Origin: VEQN01 sp036405975
Lineage (GTDB): Bacteria; Patescibacteriota; Minisyncoccia; Phycocordibacterales; CAIZLB01
Reading direction: 5' to 3'
Length of the DNA: 5,094 nt
NCBI GenBank assembly: GCA_036405975.1
Contig: DASWWM010000011.1
Span: forward strand, 1 to 5,094
The position numbers were made by a program, and so were the translations under genes. Positions 4,225 to 5,094 of the stretch are shown piece after piece (within the stretch, counting starts at the first letter, position 1; every line of letters begins with the position of its first letter). Under the pieces are notes generated by a model, which worked only from the letters and a program-made list of their open reading frames with translations, was not told the origin of the DNA and did no database searches.

Positions 4225-5094
4225 ATGTCTACGATGTTCGAAACCCGCTACCAGAAGCTCAATAAGGCCCAAAAGCAGGCCGTTGATACCATAGAGGGCC
4301 CTTTGCTCGTAGTTGCAGGTCCGGGCTCGGGAAAGACCGAAATTTTGAGCCTCAGGGTCGCCCAGATCCTCAAGGAGACTCAGGTACTCCCGTCGAACAT
4401 CTTGTGCCTGACCTTCACAGACTCGGCTGCGGTGAATATGAGAGACAGGCTTTCAAGGCTTATCGGCCAGGAAGCGTACCGGGTGGCCATTCATACCTTC
4501 CATAGCTTCGCGACCGAATCCATTCAGAAGTACCCTGAATTTTTCTATAAGGGTGCCATTTTCACTCCTGCGGATCCCATTTCTCAGATTTCTATCCTTG
4601 AGGAAATCTTTGAAGGACTTTCATATGACAATCCGCTCAGGTCTGTGCACCCTGATCAGGGCTTCGTATATCTTTCGGATGTGGCTCGAATCATCAGCCA
4701 CCTGAAGAAGGCAGGCGTGAATCCTGACGAGTTCGACCGGCTGCTTGAAGAGAACGAGTCGGACATCAATACGGTAACGGAACTCATCGGTCCACTTATG
4801 GAAAAGACCGTGTCTGCAAAAGTTGTCGAGGATTTGGGCATTGCGCAGAAGTCGCTTGCAGAGAAGGCATCGTTTAAGGATGCGCATTCTGATATTCATG
4901 CGCGGACGGGATTTCCTTCTCTCCTTCATGCAGTCGCCATCTCTCTTGAAGAAGCGCTGATCCGTGCGGCAGACATTTGCAAGAATGAGCCTGTTTCCAA
5001 ATGGAAGGAAAAATGGTTCAAGAAGGATGACGGCGGAAGAAAGGTATTCAAGGATGCATTGTCGCTCGACAAGTCGAAGGCGGTTTCAAGCATA
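4225..5094 (+). CDS. UvrD/PcrA-like SF1A DNA helicase, 3'-truncated by the window edge
   Basis: This is an ATP-dependent 3'-5' DNA translocase/helicase family member, likely acting in DNA repair or recombination. The frame is open from ATG 4225 to the window end (290 codons). Motifs run in family order: the Q-motif (LNKAQKQAV, 12-20), Walker A AGPGSGKT (31-38, catalytic K37), motif Ia LTFTDSAAVNMRDRL (62-76) and motif Ib IHTFHSFA (89-96). The DExx Walker B motif, near residue 220 in E. coli UvrD, has not appeared by residue 290, so the 1B region is expanded (residues 97-290, mostly charged helices with several KK and EE clusters). That resembles longer UvrD-like or AddA-like proteins, some of which carry a C-terminal PD-(D/E)XK nuclease; the end is not visible here. 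ATG 4225 is preferred over ATG 4234 because it lies just after the -10 box, and neither start has a Shine-Dalgarno. Family is secure; subfamily (uvrD, pcrA or addA-like) is not. Confidence 0.92.
   Translation, partial: MSTMFETRYQKLNKAQKQAVDTIEGPLLVVAGPGSGKTEILSLRVAQILKETQVLPSNILCLTFTDSAAVNMRDRLSRLIGQEAYRVAIHTFHSFATESIQKYPEFFYKGAIFTPADPISQISILEEIFEGLSYDNPLRSVHPDQGFVYLSDVARIISHLKKAGVNPDEFDRLLEENESDINTVTELIGPLMEKTVSAKVVEDLGIAQKSLAEKASFKDAHSDIHARTGFPSLLHAVAISLEEALIRAADICKNEPVSKWKEKWFKKDDGGRKVFKDALSLDKSKAVSSI

Noticed and set aside
4203..4240. CGAAC ... GTTCG inverted repeat around the helicase start, considered as a LexA/SOS box
   Set aside because: The half-sites are 28 bases apart, whereas known LexA boxes have 4-10 bases between half-sites, so SOS control is not supported.
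3913..4272. A 119-codon - strand frame overlapping the helicase start
   Set aside because: It begins inside the helicase coding sequence on the opposite strand, runs through both promoters, and its product is rich in His, Arg, Ser and Cys with no recognisable pattern. A different - strand frame has better codon use.

Overview
The window looks like chromosomal DNA from a bacterium with housekeeping genes and tight spacing. GC is moderate, around 50% by eye. It holds two replication/transcription genes on the + strand (dnaG, cut by the left edge, and rpoD), one unrecognised membrane-protein gene on the - strand, and the first 290 codons of a UvrD/PcrA-like helicase gene on the + strand, cut by the right edge. 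No mobile element, CRISPR array, tRNA or rRNA is visible. The dnaG-rpoD pairing, the lysine/alanine/proline-rich tail on the sigma factor, the scarcity of Shine-Dalgarno sequences and the compactness would fit a candidate-phyla-radiation (Patescibacteria/Parcubacteria-like) genome. That placement is inference; sequence reading alone cannot prove it. All frames read through with the standard code and the three visible stops are TAA, TAG and TAA, so UGA recoding is not suggested.

Layout. Bases 2-1735 encode DNA primase without its first ~29 residues. After a 15-base gap, rpoD (1751-3112) encodes the primary sigma-70 factor; the two probably share a transcript. A strong hairpin terminator (3132-3166) closes this operon and probably also ends the convergent - strand gene. 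Bases 3783-3187 (-) encode a 198-residue multi-pass membrane protein with its own promoter (3856-3827) and Shine-Dalgarno. Upstream of it, 3862-4176 carries a second - strand promoter and a - strand terminator, which together imply a short transcript of about 280 nt. It contains one open frame (about 48 codons from a GTG) with native-like codon use, but it could equally be a structured non-coding RNA. Divergently, at 4211-4216, a perfect TATAAT box sits only 8 bases before the ATG of the helicase gene, which suggests a leaderless mRNA.

How the genes fit together: primase lays RNA primers at the replication fork, and the sigma factor directs RNA polymerase to promoters of the -35/-10 type seen here on the - strand. 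The helicase is an SF1A DNA translocase likely to act in repair or recombination. The membrane protein and the small transcript have no assignable role. The most unusual signals are the small intergenic transcription unit, the apparently leaderless helicase start, the extreme CGA/GGA codon preference in rpoD and the histone-H1-like tail on the sigma factor.
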